Assembly: GCA_035623615.1 (NCBI GenBank)
Contig: DASPTB010000012.1
Coordinates: 1 to 6,811 of the forward strand
DNA: 6,811 nt
From: DASPTB01 sp035623615
GTDB lineage: Bacteria; Actinomycetota; UBA4738
Direction of reading: 5' to 3'
The notes below the pieces were generated by a model, which was not told where the DNA came from, searched no databases, and was given only the letters and a program-made list of their open reading frames with translations. Below, in pieces: positions 6,004 to 6,811 of this stretch. A program made the position numbers and the translations under genes. Numbering within the stretch: position 1 is the first letter of the stretch; each line of letters starts with the position of its first letter.

Positions 6004-6811
6004 CTAGTCGAGCGCCGCCATCACGTGCTTGATCTGCGTGTAGTCCTCCAGCGAGTACATCGACATGTCCTTGCCGTACCCGCTCTGCTTGTACCCGCCG
6101 TGCGGCATCTCGGGCGAGATCATGAAGTGCGTGTTGATCCAGACCGCGCCGAACTGCAGGCGACGGGCGACGCGCAGCGCGCGCGCTCCGTCTTTCGACC
6201 ACACCGAGGACGCCAGGCCGTAGTCGACGTCGTTCGCCCACGCGACCGCCTCGTCCTCGTCGGTGAAGCGCTGCACCGACACGACCGGACCGAAGACCTC
6301 GCGCTGCACGATCTCGGCCTTCTGGTCGATGCCGGCCACGACGGTCGGCTTGTAGTACGCGCCCGGCCCGTCGATGACCTCGCCGCCGGTCAGGATCTCG
6401 GCGCCGTAACCCCGCGCCCGGTCGATGAACCCGGCAACGCTGTCGCGCTGCTTGTCCGACACCAGAGGGCCCATCTCGGTGTCGATGTTCGTGATGTCGC
6501 CGACGTTGATCGACTCGACGGCCGGCACCAGCTCGGACAGCAGGTTGTCGTAGATGCCGCTGCCCGCGAGCACGCGGCACGACGCGGTGCAGTCCTGGCC
6601 GGTGTTCGTGTATCCCGCGAACTTGAGCGTCTCCACCAGCTTCTCCACGTCGGCGTCGTCGAACACCACGACCGGCGCCTTGCCGCCCAGCTCGAGGTGC
6701 ACGCGCTTGACGGTGTCGGACGCGGCGGCCGCGATCAGCTTGCCGGTGGACGTGTCGCCGGTTACCGAGACGAGCCGGACGTCGGGGTGCCGCGTCAGCG
6801 CGTCGCCGACG
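6004..6811 (-). CDS. patD: Gamma-aminobutyraldehyde dehydrogenase, PatD/YdcW type (5' part beyond window edge)
   Basis: This enzyme family oxidises 4-aminobutanal, the product of putrescine transamination or oxidation, to GABA with NAD. The visible 268 residues are the C-terminal part of a protein of about 474 residues, so about 205 N-terminal residues lie to the right. Visible landmarks, numbered from the first full codon, are general-base Glu40 in HLELGGKAPVVVFDDAD, nucleophile Cys74 in TGQDCTASCR, Glu171 in QREVFGPVVSV, and the C-terminal run WINTHFM, EMPHGGYKQSGYGKDMSMY, LEDYT and KHVM. These closely follow E. coli PatD as I remember it (NAGQDCTAACR, VNTHFM, EMPHGGQKLSGYGKDMS, GLEDYTVVRHVM), more than betaine-aldehyde dehydrogenases. 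The usual TGS of the cofactor loop reads TGD (17-19). The frame is open to the window edge; the GTG at 6700-6702 lies inside a conserved motif and is not the start. Proximity to a Pot-type importer supports the putrescine role. Confidence 0.88.
   Translation of the reverse strand, partial: VGDALTRHPDVRLVSVTGDTSTGKLIAAAASDTVKRVHLELGGKAPVVVFDDADVEKLVETLKFAGYTNTGQDCTASCRVLAGSGIYDNLLSELVPAVESINVGDITNIDTEMGPLVSDKQRDSVAGFIDRARGYGAEILTGGEVIDGPGAYYKPTVVAGIDQKAEIVQREVFGPVVSVQRFTDEDEAVAWANDVDYGLASSVWSKDGARALRVARRLQFGAVWINTHFMISPEMPHGGYKQSGYGKDMSMYSLEDYTQIKHVMAALD

Noticed and set aside
6700..6702. GTG as the start of a 232-residue dehydrogenase
   Set aside because: It codes the residue just before HLELGGK, a conserved internal motif, and the frame stays open with ALDH-like sequence up to the window edge. 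The gene is cut, not short.
1..6811. Search for CRISPR arrays, insertion sequences, tRNA/rRNA genes and direct-repeat arrays
   Set aside because: No repeated spacer-like units, transposase motifs, terminal inverted repeats or tRNA-like cloverleaf landmarks were seen; nearly all the sequence is used by the six genes.

Overview
The window is GC-rich (roughly two-thirds G+C by eye), with a strong G/C preference at third codon positions, dense gene packing, frequent GTG starts and an ATGA stop/start overlap. This is typical of a high-GC Gram-positive bacterium. The Tat-type lipoprotein signal and the protein flavour suggest Actinomycetota, possibly a Thermoleophilia-like lineage, but no rRNA or marker gene fixes the taxonomy.

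The left part (about 1-3106) is a leftward operon for an ABC importer of the spermidine/putrescine (Pot) family. In transcription order it encodes the ATPase (PotA type), a Tat-exported lipoprotein substrate-binding protein (PotD/PotF type) and the first permease (PotB type). The permease runs off the left edge, and a PotC-type second permease is expected just beyond it. ATPase and binding protein share an ATGA overlap. Binding protein and permease overlap by 34 nt. The order A-D-B differs from the E. coli potABCD order.

The middle (about 3107-4500) is a 188-nt divergent intergenic region, then a rightward gene for a 12-helix-type MFS transporter. This gene ends in a short convergent gap that holds only a weak GC hairpin.

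The right part (4501-6811) carries two leftward aldehyde dehydrogenase genes from different subfamilies. The promoter-proximal one runs off the right edge and strongly resembles gamma-aminobutyraldehyde dehydrogenase (PatD/YdcW), which oxidises 4-aminobutanal from putrescine to GABA. The second is a complete 474-residue enzyme with all catalytic residues, of a subfamily related to lactaldehyde/phosphonoacetaldehyde/GapN-type dehydrogenases; its substrate is unknown. A perfect 11-bp inverted repeat lies between them.

Together the genes suggest a polyamine uptake and catabolism locus: the ABC importer brings in putrescine or a relative, PatD oxidises the aldehyde made by an aminotransferase or oxidase presumably outside the window, and the second dehydrogenase may handle a downstream or parallel aldehyde. 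The role of the MFS protein is open. I see no mobile element, CRISPR array, tRNA or rRNA. The families are known; the less ordinary points are a changed residue in the predicted ligand pocket of the binding protein, the hairpin between the two dehydrogenase genes, and the unassigned second dehydrogenase.
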